A stretch of DNA of 26,254 bases from Chara braunii (lineage: Eukaryota; Streptophyta; Charophyceae; Charales; Characeae), in the NCBI GenBank assembly GCA_003427395.1, contig BFEA01000152.1, positions 2,584,975-2,611,228 of the forward strand. The letters run 5' to 3'. Each line of letters begins with the position of its first letter. Positions within the stretch are counted from its first letter, which is position 1. Shown here one piece after another: positions 7,141 to 16,361 of this stretch. The notes beneath the pieces were generated by a model. The model saw only the letters and a list, made by a program, of their open reading frames with translations, was not told the origin of the DNA and did not search any database. Made by a program: the position numbers and the translations under genes.

Positions 7141-7545
7141 GGGAGCACGACAAGTGCTGCCAAAATTTTGCGGCGGTGGCACGGGTTTTTACGGCAGCAG
7201 TACATAAGTGTTGCCGAAATTCTGCGGCGGCGGCACGGGTTTTTACGGCAGCAGTAAGGAAGTGCTGCCGAAATTTTGTGGCTGCGGCACAGGCTTTTTA
7301 CGGCGGTGGTACGGAAGTGCTGCCGAACTTTTGCGGCGGCGACGCAGGCTTTTTTCGACGGTGGTGCTGAAGCGCTGCCGGATTTTTGCGACGGCGGTTC
7401 TGTTTTTTTCGACGGTGGTACGGAAGTGTTGCGAACTTTTGCAGCGGCGACGCAGACTTTTTTCGACAATGGTGCGGAAGCGCTGCTGAATTTTTGCGGA
7501 GGCGGTTCTGGTTTTTTCGACGGTGGTGCGGAAGTGCTGCCATTT
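7141..7545. repeat. 54-bp minisatellite, 8 copies
   Basis: The segment aagtgctgccgaa or a variant recurs at about 7153, 7207, 7261, 7316, 7371, 7425, 7479 and 7532, with spacings of 53 to 55 bp and mostly 54. Each unit also holds tttttgcggcggcgg and tttttacgg or tttttcgacgg. In the early units cggcagca and tgctgccg form an 8-bp hairpin (7246-7270), which is worn down in later units where cggcagcag has become cgacggtgg. Since 54 is a multiple of three, reading frames stay open on both strands and produce long repetitive translations (for example 6882-7583 minus). I regard these as repeat artefacts: the single-base indels between units break any common frame. Confidence 0.92.
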
Positions 7546-7559
7546 TCCGACGAGAGTTC

Positions 7560-8204
7560 GGGACGGCAGTGGAACTGCGGCACGACGGTGGGACGTGCGG
7601 CGCGGCAGTGGAGGTTTTTTTTACAGCGCTGAAAGATTTTTTGTTGCGGCGAGGCGTTTGCTTTTTTGGTGAAGGTTTGCTACCATTGGTATGTACGGCA
7701 GCAGCAGCGTGACATGGTGGCGGTTGACGGCATGCGACGGTACGAAATCTGAGCGTGACAAGCGGGTTTATTTTTTTATGCGGCACATGAGATAAATGTT
7801 TTGTAGTTGGGACTACCCAACACTTGCGGCAGTGAGACTGGACTACTTGGGACTGCCTGGATTCAGTTGGGACTAACGTGGGACGCGGGCGCTCATTTGC
7901 GGCAGTCTTGACACATGCGGTTTTGAGATTCAGCACCGGTTTTATTTTTTTAATAACTGTGGCGGAAACGGTTTTCGACTCAATAGTCATTCGACAAAGT
8001 GTTTGACAGCATGGGACCACCTTGAACCGCGTGGGACCATCTGCGACCGCTTGGGACCAGTTGGGACTGACGTGGTACCAGATTGAGTGTTTTTCTAGCG
8101 CGCATGCGATTCGCCGTTTTCACTCTTGGGTTACCGCGGATGAGGCGTGCGAGTGAGAGGTAGTTTGATCAGGATTTTCCTTGAGACTACAACTTTCGGC
8201 GACA
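7560..8204. repeat. Degenerate 'gggac' repeat region, no gene
   Basis: Short degenerate repeats of 'ttgggact' and 'tgggacca' occur at 7800-7890 and 8005-8080. A hairpin gttggg / cccaac with a 4-nt loop lies at 7806-7821. Upstream, 7600-7760 continues the cggcagcag/acggtacg style of the 54-bp repeat in decayed form. The same 'ttgggact' wording returns at 11180-11300 ahead of the second dispersed-repeat copy, so this region may be the decayed left part of that repeat family. Confidence 0.55.
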
Positions 8205-8690
8205 CACACAACTTGTTGGTTGGCTTTCTTGAGTGAGTCAGGGCGCTTCTTCGGCGCCACTTCACTCAAGGTCAGTTGAATGACTCAGACTTCCTTTCAC
8301 GCTTGTGTGGACCCGCACTTTGCTTGACCCTGTTCGTTTTGAATATTCAAAAGAAAAGGTAGAGGAACGTTGTACAAGTCATGCATGTGAATGGAAAAGT
8401 CTGACTCGAGTACGGGATTGTATTGTTTTCTTTTGAACGTGTTTCCTTTGCGGTCTATGCAGGTAGGTAGAGGGATACTTACAAAGGAGATTGATTATGC
8501 CTATTTGAGATGAAGGAATGGAATGTCTTCTTTCAACCTTTCACCTGTCTGCTTGTCAAAAAGAACTTGTTGTTTTGGAAAAATGTTATTCAACGTGTGT
8601 TGTAGAATGAATTCTATTGAAATAAAGCAGAAAAGGTCAAACGGGCTTAGCTTTTTTCCAAGGATTGACCCATTCTATCCCGAACGACAT
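8205..8690 (+). repeat. Dispersed repeat, copy A
   Basis: Clearly related to 11355-11800. Shared blocks in order include ggctttcttgag, cttcactcaaggtca, caggtaggtaga, caaaggagattgatt, ctgcttgtca and a purine-rich end followed by a 'tttgatt/attctattgaaataaa' block. The copy starts with a nested inverted repeat: cttgagtga (8228-8236) pairs with tcactcaag (8262-8270), with an inner ggcgc / gcgcc. Open frames are short. Identity to copy B is patchy, so the duplication is old. No family name can be given and no LTR-type primer-binding site was found next to it. Confidence 0.75.
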
Positions 8691-8801
8691 TTATCTACCT
8701 GTACATGTCTAAATGATTCTCATTTTCTTTATCTCTTCTGATTTATTTTCGTTTAAGTTACCCTGGGACTTAGAAAAAATAAATAAATATATGAAAGTTA
8801 T

Positions 8802-9137
8802 TTGAGGTGGACGCATCCACTATCTCCACGAAGCATTTGGGGCGGGGGTTCGTTGCTTCAGGAGCCGACCCTGTTATCGACCCAGAGTGGACCGTTCTAC
8901 AGGGGGGTACTTGCCGATTCGGTGGAGACGGTCCGACTTCTGAGATCCAAGTTTTGTGCTCGGACGAGGAGGAGGAGTACCCCAGACCACTTCCTAGAAG
9001 AAGAGGCATGCTTCACGTCAAACAATGCCCCTGATCAAGAATCATGCGGAAGCGGTTTGTCATCCAAAAAGATTGAAAATGGACGAAGACAAGTATGNGC
9101 GTCGAATCTTAGATCGGCGATAGGATGGAATGAATGA
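8802..9137 (+). pseudogene. Possible decayed coding scrap, acidic C-terminal type
   Basis: In the frame starting with GTG at 8807, residues 1-76 read as ordinary-looking protein (for example VDASTISTKHLGRGF and IDPEWTVLQGG), ending in an acidic patch SDEEEEYPRPLP before the stop near 9032. There is no ATG start and no detectable splice signal. An acidic, Trp-containing tail is common near the end of transposase and gag proteins, but I cannot assign a family. The overlapping frame beginning at 8802 stays open to 9137 across an N at 9098. It sits between the two dispersed-repeat copies, so it may be a relic of the element they belong to. It could equally be chance. Confidence 0.2.
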
Positions 9138-9139
9138 CT

Positions 9140-9480
9140 TTGGCAACGCNTCTCATCAAGTCAAAACTGAGGTTGTCCGACTACCATGTTGGCAACATCA
9201 ATGTTATTTTCGATTAGCCAANTTTTCGTTGGCAGTTGTTTTGATTGTTTTNTGGNATTCGACCTGAGGCGGNCNGATAGTTTTTGATCTTGTGTTATTG
9301 GATGTATGAGATGATNATTTGTATTTTTTTCTTCAGTTATCTTTTCATACTGGGAATATTTATTCGTGTCGGCTACGGTCGATTCCTTTTGATATAATTA
9401 TATGTATGGTTGTCGTAACTTTCGTTTGACTGTATGTTTATGGGACTAAGATAAATGAAGGGTTTCACGCTTGGTTGAGA
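9140..9480. other. AT-richer stretch with isolated N bases, no gene
   Basis: Single undetermined bases occur at about 9098, 9150, 9222, 9252, 9256, 9273, 9275 and 9316, so base calls here are weak. No open frame of note, no repeat and no RNA gene recognised. Confidence 0.5.
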
Positions 9481-9850
9481 CAGTCCTAGTCGACCGACGT
9501 CCGCTTCGTACCTAGGAGATCAGCGCCCTGGGGGACGAACGGCGTTGGGTCCACTTGGCGTTAACCAAGCGACTCCTATACCGCAGCGAAACGAGCAAAT
9601 GCCCTCGGCTGGCCTACCTCTGCGATTGCATCTAAAAGCTTTCGCACGTGGGTCAGTAGCTCGGTAGGGATACGCCCCTAAGGGTGGTGACAGCCCCTTA
9701 GGGATGCAAGCTTATGCCCCGCAAAAACCTATCCTGTCGTAGGGGATCGTGGGAAGTATAGCTGGCGCACCCGGCTAGAGCGGCGAAGGAGCGATGCAAC
9801 CGCGTCCGTCTCGGCGGTTCGCGGAATGTTATGCATCGATCCCAAGTTGT
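9480..9850. other. GC-rich unrecognised segment with hairpin
   Basis: A sharply bounded GC-rich block between AT-richer flanks. It contains ccctaaggg (9676-9684) and cccttaggg (9695-9703), which pair over 9 bp and are themselves near-palindromic. The rest has no long frame and no similarity to rRNA or tRNA that I can see. It could be an LTR or intergenic-spacer fragment, but I have no direct evidence for either. Confidence 0.35.
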
Positions 9851-9866
9851 CTCTTTATTGAATGTT

Positions 9867-10435
9867 TTAGTTTAGAAACTCATGCGTGACATGGTCGGGA
9901 GGGCCCTCGCTCGCGCGGGGGCGGACTCGCTCGACAACGCCCTCTCTCCTCAGTCTTTCCTTGCGTCTTGTGCGTGCCGATCTTTTTTGTCGTGGGCCTC
10001 CACTCCGAGGCTCCCATAGGTGGCCCCCACGTTGGCCCCTCATTTCTTGGCTTCCCGCGGCCTCTGGCCGCCCATCCCTCGACATCCTCATTCCGTTATT
10101 GATGTCGCGCTGCAATTGCTAGTTCAAAGGGCCCTTTAGCCTTAGTCTTATTGCATTCCGATGGCTCACCCGGCCTCCTGCTATGTTCTATGCGCCCCTA
10201 TTCTTGCGCTTGCTTGCTTGCCATCGCTAGTTCTTTCCTCCTGTGGTTCTCTCCTCAGGGCATCACTCCCTTCTGCGGCCTAATCCTTTGTCTTTTCTCT
10301 CTCCTGCTTCCTCACTCCAGATTTCTCTGTTGTGCACAAATTGTCCGTATTCAATCTCTCGAGTGATGGGAAGTTACTCGGGACCCACCAATCTCGACAG
10401 CGGCGCTGGTGGAGGTGTCGCTTGTTAGGGTTGCG
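9867..10435. other. C/T-rich stretch, no gene recognised
   Basis: Pyrimidine-rich on the plus strand, similar in feel to 1.7-4 kb. It holds a 15-bp palindromic site gcggcc-tct-ggccgc at 10057-10071. Short frames (78 and 71 residues) are Ser/Leu/Pro-rich and composition-driven. Confidence 0.4.
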
Positions 10436-10447
10436 GCGTGTTGATCC

Positions 10448-10527
10448 CCATTTCAGTAGGGATATTCTGCTGAAATTTTACGACGTCGATAGGACCTTAT
10501 CGATGTAGTACTGACCCGTTCAATGGG
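10448..10527. repeat. Further small hairpins
   Basis: atttcag (10450-10456) pairs with ctgaaat (10470-10476). acgtcgata / tatcgatgt pair at 10483-10506 with one wobble and a 6-nt loop. accc / gggt lies at 10512-10527. Their spacing and stem size resemble the main hairpin array, so this is probably an eroded piece of the same kind of DNA. Confidence 0.6.
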
Positions 10528-10826
10528 GTTATGGTACCGAATTTTCATCACGTCGGCGGTACGAGTTTTTGGAAGGGAGGTGTTGCTGTGTTTACTGCAC
10601 GACAGCGGTAACATTTTTCAGTGGAGAAATACTGCCCATTTTGCGGCGCGTCTGGCAGCGGTAGTTTGAAGGCAGGTGTTGTTATATTTTTGGCACAATG
10701 GACCTCTCTTTTGTGTGTGATCCGATGGCGGTATTGTAGGGTTCCGTGGGACCGATCGGGGCACGATGGGGCGGCGCAGTGGTGATTGGAAGCATGTGAT
10801 GCGTGCAGTTTCGACGTTCGGGACTG

Positions 10827-10845
10827 TTTTTTTTTTTTTTTTTTT
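10827..10845. repeat. Poly(T) run of 19
   Basis: An uninterrupted T run, equal to poly(A) on the minus strand. It could be the tail of a decayed minus-strand retroposed fragment, but no element body could be recognised to its right. Confidence 0.6.
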
Positions 10846-11354
10846 CACATGGAGTGAGTGGTTTTCATGATTGGAACCATCTGGTGTTGAGGGCAGTAGT
10901 GTAGGACCACTAGGGACCACCTAGAACTTTGACTGAACATTTTGACATCTCGTTTTATGAAAAATGTTATTAAGTCAAAAAACTTTTGATCTTGAATTCG
11001 TGATAACAAGGCGCAACTTATACACCGACTTCGCCCTTCACTAATCATTTTGTGTATTTCCAATTTCGTACTTTGCACAATGTTTTTTTAGGCCATGTAG
11101 ACGAGGGCAATTCAAAATAGTCCAAAAAGTTATACAGGTCATACGGGAGATGATCTACGAAGAGAAATTTATTGATTGCAGTTGGGCACTGATGTAGGAC
11201 CGGTGGGTTTTCTTTGGGATATATGCAGCTTGTTGTTTTCACGCTTGGGACTACCACATGTGGGATATGTGAGTTGGGGACAACTTGGGACTAGCCGTTG
11301 GCTCGAGGCTTGTCTTCAGACTACGGTTTTCTTCGACGACGCGTCTGTATTTTT

Positions 11355-11800
11355 TCCGAGTCCTTGGCTTTCTTGAGTCAGCTAGAGCACGTTCAATACC
11401 ACTTCACTCAAGGTCATTTGGTGACTCGGTTTCCCTTCACCCCTATGTGAGCCCACACTTAGTTCAACCCTGCTTTTCATTCAAGTTCAAAGGGAAAAGC
11501 TAGGGTAAATGATGTGTGGTCGTGCATGTGAAAAAGTGAGATCTGGCGGGAGTATGGATTCCTGGGTTGTTGGACTTATTGGTTGTCTTTTAGTGTGCAG
11601 GTAGGTAGAAGGATGCTTGCAAAGGAGATTGATTTATTTCTATTTGGGACAAAGGAAAATAATTGTTTTCTTTCTATCTATCATTGCACATGCCTGCTTG
11701 TCAGAAAGACCTGTGTTTTGAAAAGGGTAATTTAGTGGGCACTGTGAAAGAATTTGATTTAAATAAAGAAGACAAAATTAAATCGACTTAACTTTTCTCT
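11355..11800 (+). repeat. Dispersed repeat, copy B
   Basis: Second copy of the element at 8205-8690, about 3,140 bp downstream. The order of shared blocks is the same: ggctttcttgag (11366), cttcactcaaggtcat, tgcaggtaggtagaagg, gcaaaggagattgattta, ctgcttgtcagaaaga, then 'aaagaatttgatt' and 'aaattaaatcgactta'. The outer inverted repeat cttgagt / actcaag is kept while the inner stem of copy A is lost. Upstream (11180-11360) the 'ttgggact' wording also matches the DNA ahead of copy A, so the true repeat is probably longer. Confidence 0.75.
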
Positions 11801-11965
11801 GAGGCCTATTTATTCATTTTCGGGACAGAGGAAAATTATTGTCTTCTTTCTACCTGTCACCTGCTTGCTTGTCAAAAATACTTGTGTTTTGAAAATTATT
11901 AATTAAGCGGGCATCGTAAAAGAATTTGATTCAAACAAAGAAGATAAAATTAAATCGACTTGCGT
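11800..11965 (+). repeat. Partial tandem copy of the dispersed repeat 3' half
   Basis: Repeats the last part of copy B: gggacagaggaaaatta, ctttctacctgtcacctg, cttgcttgtcaaaaata, cttgtgttttgaaaa, then gaatttgattcaaacaaag and aaattaaatcgactt. Identity to copy B over these blocks is higher than between A and B, so this tandem duplication is younger. Confidence 0.8.
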
Positions 11966-13213
11966 ATTCATGTATGGCTAGTCGATATGACTAATACCTG
12001 CATCGCCACGATATTTATTCAAGGCCTCAAGCGCGATACTAGTCTGATCCGCTTAGTAAAAGTTATGGGTGAAGTGTGGAAAAAGAGACTATCCGCGATT
12101 TACGTGTGAAGTCCAATATTTGTTTTGTGAGATGTATCACGTGGTTAGGCAGAAAACTGTTAGGTATATCATTTTTCTGCCCTTGTGTGAGCCCACTAAT
12201 CCCTTATTAGTACGTCTCTCTATGCTGACTGCTATTGTATGTGTGTATCCCTATGAGTTTGTTCATTCTGAACGTTAAAGTCAGATTAAGTAAAGGGAGT
12301 GCGTGGTTGAATCTCAGGCATGAATACCCTTACAAGGGTATCCGCCCTAATTATTGCAGATGACAGAAAGTCTGAATGAAAAAAAAAAAATGGATGTGAG
12401 ATCCGGTGGGTCATGTGAACCGCGGCCAAATTTTCTTTATAACCAACTGTCAGTTCAAAAGAAAAAGAAGGGAGTTTGTGGACGACCAGTTTTCAGGCGC
12501 CCGTAATCTTTTATTGTTGGTGTTATAGAGCCGACATAATTACCGACTGACTTTTTATTTTGATTTAATGATTATGACTAAAATAATTTTTTTATTTTTT
12601 ATTATCTCTAATTAAAACGTCTATTTATGGCGTGTGCACGTGCACGGAGGTGACTTGCCGTGGCCGGAGTTGGGTGTGATCGCCAGCGTTGCAGCATTCT
12701 TTCGGGGTGGCTATTTTTAAATTATTAGTTAAATGGATTTGGAGTCGCGTAATACGCAGGGCGGAAAAACATTTTGATTGGTCGTATGACAGCATTGACT
12801 TTGACATCGTGAGTGGTGCGCGTGGCAGCCGCGGGCGGAGCTTGGCCCCTCGCGTAATGGGTGTCAGGGCTCGACAACCGCAGGTTCGGCGTGAGTAGGG
12901 CACGGTGTTGGCTTGGAGCGTTTTAGTGCGACCGTGCAGCAAGTGGAACCCGTTTATATGGGTTTCCACTAGTGTCAATGCCAGCCTTGGGCATAACACT
13001 ATTGGTTACGGCATTAGAATTTCAAAGTGGAGGTACGGGGATTGAGGGCGGCTATCGGCGGCGATTGAGCATTGGAGCAGTTGAAGATGCCAAGGGGTTG
13101 AGGGCCCGGCGGGGCTATCGCCCTTGGTTTGTTGTCGGTCCATCCGTGTGCCTGGTCGACATAACTAAAAGGGACGCTGACGATCTCCTTTTCCCAAAGC
13201 ACCGGTTCTCGAT
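11966..13213. other. No gene recognised
   Basis: Mixed-composition DNA. Small items only: a hairpin ataccct-t / aagggtat at about 12324-12341, an A run at about 12379, an AT-rich patch at 12555-12615, and a perfect 12-bp palindrome gtgcacgtgcac at about 12632-12643. Frames of 60 to 126 residues exist but show no recognisable domain. Confidence 0.5.
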
Positions 13214-13214
13214 G

Positions 13215-13215
13215 T

Positions 13216-13262
<47 letters not shown>
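13215..13262. repeat. (TA)n microsatellite
   Basis: About 24 TA units with one interruption (ac at about 13228). Located just upstream of the rRNA-derived segment. Confidence 0.95.
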
Positions 13263-13265
<3 letters not shown>

Positions 13266-13347
13266 CTTTTAGTTTTCTTTAATCCCGTTTCTGGGATGCG
13301 GCATGGCACCGTTGTTGGTATAGGGGTTGTGTGCGGGGACCAGCAGA

Positions 13348-13377
13348 CGTAGCTCAATTGATACACCCATGAACTCT
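13348..13377 (+). repeat. tRNA-like head fused to rRNA fragment
   Basis: gtagctcaattgatacaccc resembles the box A half of a tRNA-derived SINE. It continues as catgaactcttgg, closely similar to the minus-strand tRNA-like heads at 24365-24434 (actcagttggtacaccc then catgaactgttgg). No good box B follows; instead the sequence passes directly into 25S-rRNA-like DNA. Confidence 0.5.
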
Positions 13378-13612
13378 TGGAACACGGGCGGAGGAGTTCA
13401 ACGTACATACGAGCCGGTGGGTGACAGGCCCACGAGCCGGAAGAAACCTGAGTGGCGGGGGCCCTCCGTGTGTGCACCATCCGCCAACCTCGATCTGCTG
13501 TGAGAGGTTTGGATGTGAGCATGCCCGCGAGGACCCGCAGATGGTGAACTATGGTTGAGAAGGGCATGGCCAGAGGAAGCTATGGTGAAGGCTCGCAACG
13601 ATACTATACTAC
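13366..13612 (+). pseudogene. Degraded 25S rRNA fragment 1
   Basis: Reading along the plus strand, the order of blocks follows the 5' third of nuclear large-subunit rRNA: cttggaacacggg (rRNA cttgaaacacgga), a GGAGTTCAACGTACATACGAG-like stretch, tgtgcacc, then ttggatgtgagcatgcccg, ggacccgcagatggtgaa, ctatggttgag, ccagaggaagctatggtg and ggctcgcaacgatac. The last blocks differ from the familiar rRNA only by scattered substitutions and small indels. It is too diverged and too short (about 245 bp) to be functional. The family assignment is from memory of the conserved sequence and should be confirmed by alignment. Confidence 0.8.
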
Positions 13613-13626
13613 AAATTTGGGGTTGT

Positions 13627-13806
13627 AGTGTGAGCATGCCCGTGGGGACCCGCAGATGGTGAACTATATCTAAGCAGGGGGCAACTAGAGTAGCCAAGGT
13701 GAAGGCTGGCAGCGAACTGGCGTGCAAATCGGTAGTCCGGTTTTTCGAGCCTTCTGAGTACTCGCTTTCGGATGAAGTTTCCTTCACGATAGTTGGACTC
13801 GTTGAC
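13627..13806 (+). pseudogene. Degraded 25S rRNA fragment 2, overlapping and extending fragment 1
   Basis: Repeats the second half of fragment 1 from gtgtgagcatgcccg (115 bp downstream of the same motif in fragment 1), then extends further along the rRNA: agcgaactggcgtgcaaatc, a gap, and tcgagccttctgagta through aagtttccttcacgatag and ttggactcg. These correspond in order to the conserved large-subunit blocks around '...gcaaatcgt' and 'gaagtttccctcaggatagctgg'. About 27 rRNA bases are missing in between. This implies two independently truncated copies joined in tandem, or a partial tandem duplication. Confidence 0.78.
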
Positions 13807-13814
13807 CACTTGGT

Positions 13815-16090
13815 GCGCCACTGTAGCAGGGTCGTGCTGAAAAAAGGGGAAGTGAATTTGGACGTGCGACCACGCCAGCTGAGGTGTTTTTGATAAGGTG
13901 AAGACAAAGATGACGACGGGGATGACTAGCGGGAAATATGAAACCACATCCCGCTTGTTTTTTTATGGGAACTAGCGATGGAAAGGTGGTAGGTAGGGGT
14001 TCTAAGGAAGAGCGAGTATGATGGAATGGTTAGTTTTAATGTTAGATTACTAGAGTAAGAGTTAGGAGAAGGAAGGTGTGTGCGAAGACGTTAGGGAATG
14101 AAGCAGAAGATGGACTTGTCCAGATCCTGCGCTCCGTCGCGGCCACCCGTCGTTCAACCTTGCAAAACTACAGTCGGCTCGTTGGGACTTTTTGACTCGC
14201 CTGTTCATACACATCATCTAGTCACGACTTCCCGGAAGCTGGTAGATGGATTGAGTGAGTTTTTTGGATGCGCTTGCGGATTTTATAATTGCGAAAAGGG
14301 AGGTAAACAATGGGAGGGAATGAGGCGGAGGTAGGAAGGAGCGAAGAGAGAGTTCGGATAAATTGCCCGGGGAAAGTCATATCGATCCCTGCGAGTTCCT
14401 TTGCAACCAATCAGATTAGAGAGTGAGGGGAGTATCCTTCTTACACGATGTCGCTTGATGGCTCGAGTATCCTGGGGGGGATCGACAGAGAGTTTTGTAC
14501 AAGGATGAGGGCGGGAAGAAGAAGAGCGTGAAAATTAGTCTAGAGCAGGACCAAAATTGAGACGGAAAAGGAGCGGGAGAGAAGCGCGTAGGAAGAGGGG
14601 ATGGGAAACCGTCATAGATGGAGGAAAGAAGGCGCGAAGAAGGGAGAGGCAAAGATGGCATGGGGATAGCTGGAAGCGGGGAAAGCTTGCATGCATGGCG
14701 CCGACAAAGAAACAAAAAGGCACAAAAACAATTACGTTCCGTCCATTTTACCTCTAATACCAATTCAAGATTGAGAAATTCAAAAACGATATCCGCGTGC
14801 GAGATCAGACGCGGGAAAATCATATGCCTATTAAAATCCTACTGAAAATTCACAGAGTTTTCAAGTGCGAATTTGGGAGCATTCATTTGCAAGAAAGGAC
14901 ACGCCATCGGGATGAGAGGCCATAAATCCCCGAATTCCCAACCGCCGTTCAAAATTCCTAGCGCACTCACTAAGGAGCGCGTAAGTCTTACGTAAATTTG
15001 TGGATCGCCGAAGAAGAATCGAGAAAAAGTCATCAGAAAAAAGAAGGACAACATGTCTTGAAAGTAGGAGGGTCTTGTCAGCCATTGATTTCATGCATAC
15101 CTCCAACAAAAGGAAGGGTACCCCTAAAGCCCATTAAAGATCGAAAAGCACAGATAACAAAACTCGGGGCTTCGGAAGTTCATTTGGTTACAGAAACTGG
15201 TACGTCACACCTAGTTCGACTGGGTTAGGCAGTAGTTGGGGCAAGGGTGGAGGGAGAATCACTCCGCAAGGGCATTGTCATGGAGGGCGGTGATGCCCAT
15301 AGAATAGGAGCTTGTGTGGAACAGGGGCGTAGGCTACCTTGAATCGTGAAGAGGTGGGTGGGGTTTGTAGGGTCCACACCTGTATGCAGGGGCTGGTATG
15401 GACCCCTGCCATGTGGGAGGCAGGGTAGTTCTACGAGGTTAGGTAGCAAATTAGATAAACTAGTGTCATGGTACACAACATACGGTATAACGGACATACA
15501 TCGACTCAGAGCAGACATACAGACTCATACGCTAGGACTTCAGGGGGGCAACCCCCATTGTAGAATACAGATTGGCCATATATACATGGTGTTGACGACA
15601 AACTTACACTGACTACATGGAATAAATCATTCAAACCTGCGCAGTTTAATACAGAAAAAGCAACAAGACTACATATACAAAATCATGCAGATGTACATAG
15701 ATAAAAAATACATAAGCATGCAGAATATGACTGTACTAGGTTGGGGAAGGTGCTTACAAAGGGCACTCATACGTTAGATCTTGGCCCTTGGCCCTTGGCC
15801 AGATGACTATTAGACACTGCGTAGGGGTAGCCAGAAACCCGCAAGGTTGGTACAAATAGAAACACACGTAGCTCCTGAGGGACCCATACCATGAGGCTCC
15901 CGCTATAATGCCTCAACCAGGGTTGGAAGGGGTTCCCGTTCAGGGGTGGTGCCCATGACTGCTGTCCGGTCAGGTTGCTCGAATAGAGTGTGATAGTCCT
16001 CGAGCGAGGTAGGATGGAGGGAACTGGGGTTGCACCAGGGAAACACATCGAGGAGAAATAGGTTAGTGGCAAGATTGAAGATCCCCCCAT
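13815..16090. other. No gene recognised
   Basis: About 2.3 kb without a supportable gene. 14330-14700 is purine-rich on the plus strand, so the minus-strand frame at 14416-14823 is Pro/Ser/Phe/Leu-rich by composition. Minus-strand frames at 15225-15518 (97 residues) and 15767-16186 (139 residues), the latter overlapped by another frame at 15903-16145, are the longest. The overlapping one contains ordinary-looking segments such as LFLLDVFPWCNPSSLHP but has no motif I can name. They may be decayed remnants. Confidence 0.4.
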
Positions 16091-16093
16091 GGT

Positions 16094-16276
16094 AAGCACA
16101 AATAGCCTCCAATAACCGCCAATAGAGCCGCCAATGGCACACCATAAAATCTGACTATTGTATGTTATTCCTGCTATAACCGACAATTGTCAATCGCTGG
16201 GCGCCAATAGCACACCATGAAATCTGGCTATTGTCTGTTATTCCTGCTATAACCGACAATACCCAATCCTCGGACA
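16094..16276. repeat. 73-bp tandem duplication of a dispersed short repeat
   Basis: gccaatggcacaccataaaa at 16130 and gccaatagcacaccatgaaa at 16203 begin two units 73 bp apart. Both continue with tctg(a/g)ctattgt, gttattcctgctataaccg and acaat. Related wording occurs at 16281 (gcgcaccatgaac), in reverse complement at 24200-24240 (ttcatggtgtgccatt) and at 26118-26170 (gcacaaatagcag, gaatagcacagccaataacc). This looks like an old short interspersed family. Confidence 0.82.
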
Positions 16277-16302
16277 TCTGGCGCACCATGAACAAATCAT
16301 TC

Positions 16303-16325
16303 GGGGGGGGGGGGGGGGGGGGGGG
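16303..16325. repeat. Poly(G) run of 23
   Basis: An uninterrupted G run just outside the LINE target site. It can form a G-quadruplex. Its exact length is doubtful because homopolymers of this size are often mis-sequenced. Confidence 0.85.
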
Positions 16326-16351
16326 AGGGGAGAAGGAACCTTTTGTCTGCT

Positions 16352-16361
16352 CATAACTGGA
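16352..16361. repeat. LINE target-site duplication, 3' side
   Basis: cataactgga lies directly against the (TAA)n tail of the minus-strand LINE. The same ten bases occur at 24189-24198 against the predicted 5' end. Confidence 0.72.

Noticed and set aside
6882-8020. Long minus-strand frames (233 and 240 residues) rich in Lys, Arg, Pro and Ala
   Set aside because: They are translations of the 54-bp minisatellite, which stays open because its period is a multiple of three. Indels between units shift the frame.
8205-11800. LTR retrotransposon with copies A and B as its two LTRs
   Set aside because: The copies are too diverged and unequal, no TG...CA ends, primer-binding site or polypurine tract were found, and no gag-pol frames lie between them.
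13366-13806. Functional rRNA gene
   Set aside because: Only fragments are present, with many substitutions, a gap of about 27 bases and a partial duplication.
15767-16186. 139-residue minus-strand frame left of the LINE
   Set aside because: It has no recognisable motif, and two overlapping frames look equally plausible. Recorded as unrecognised DNA, not a gene.
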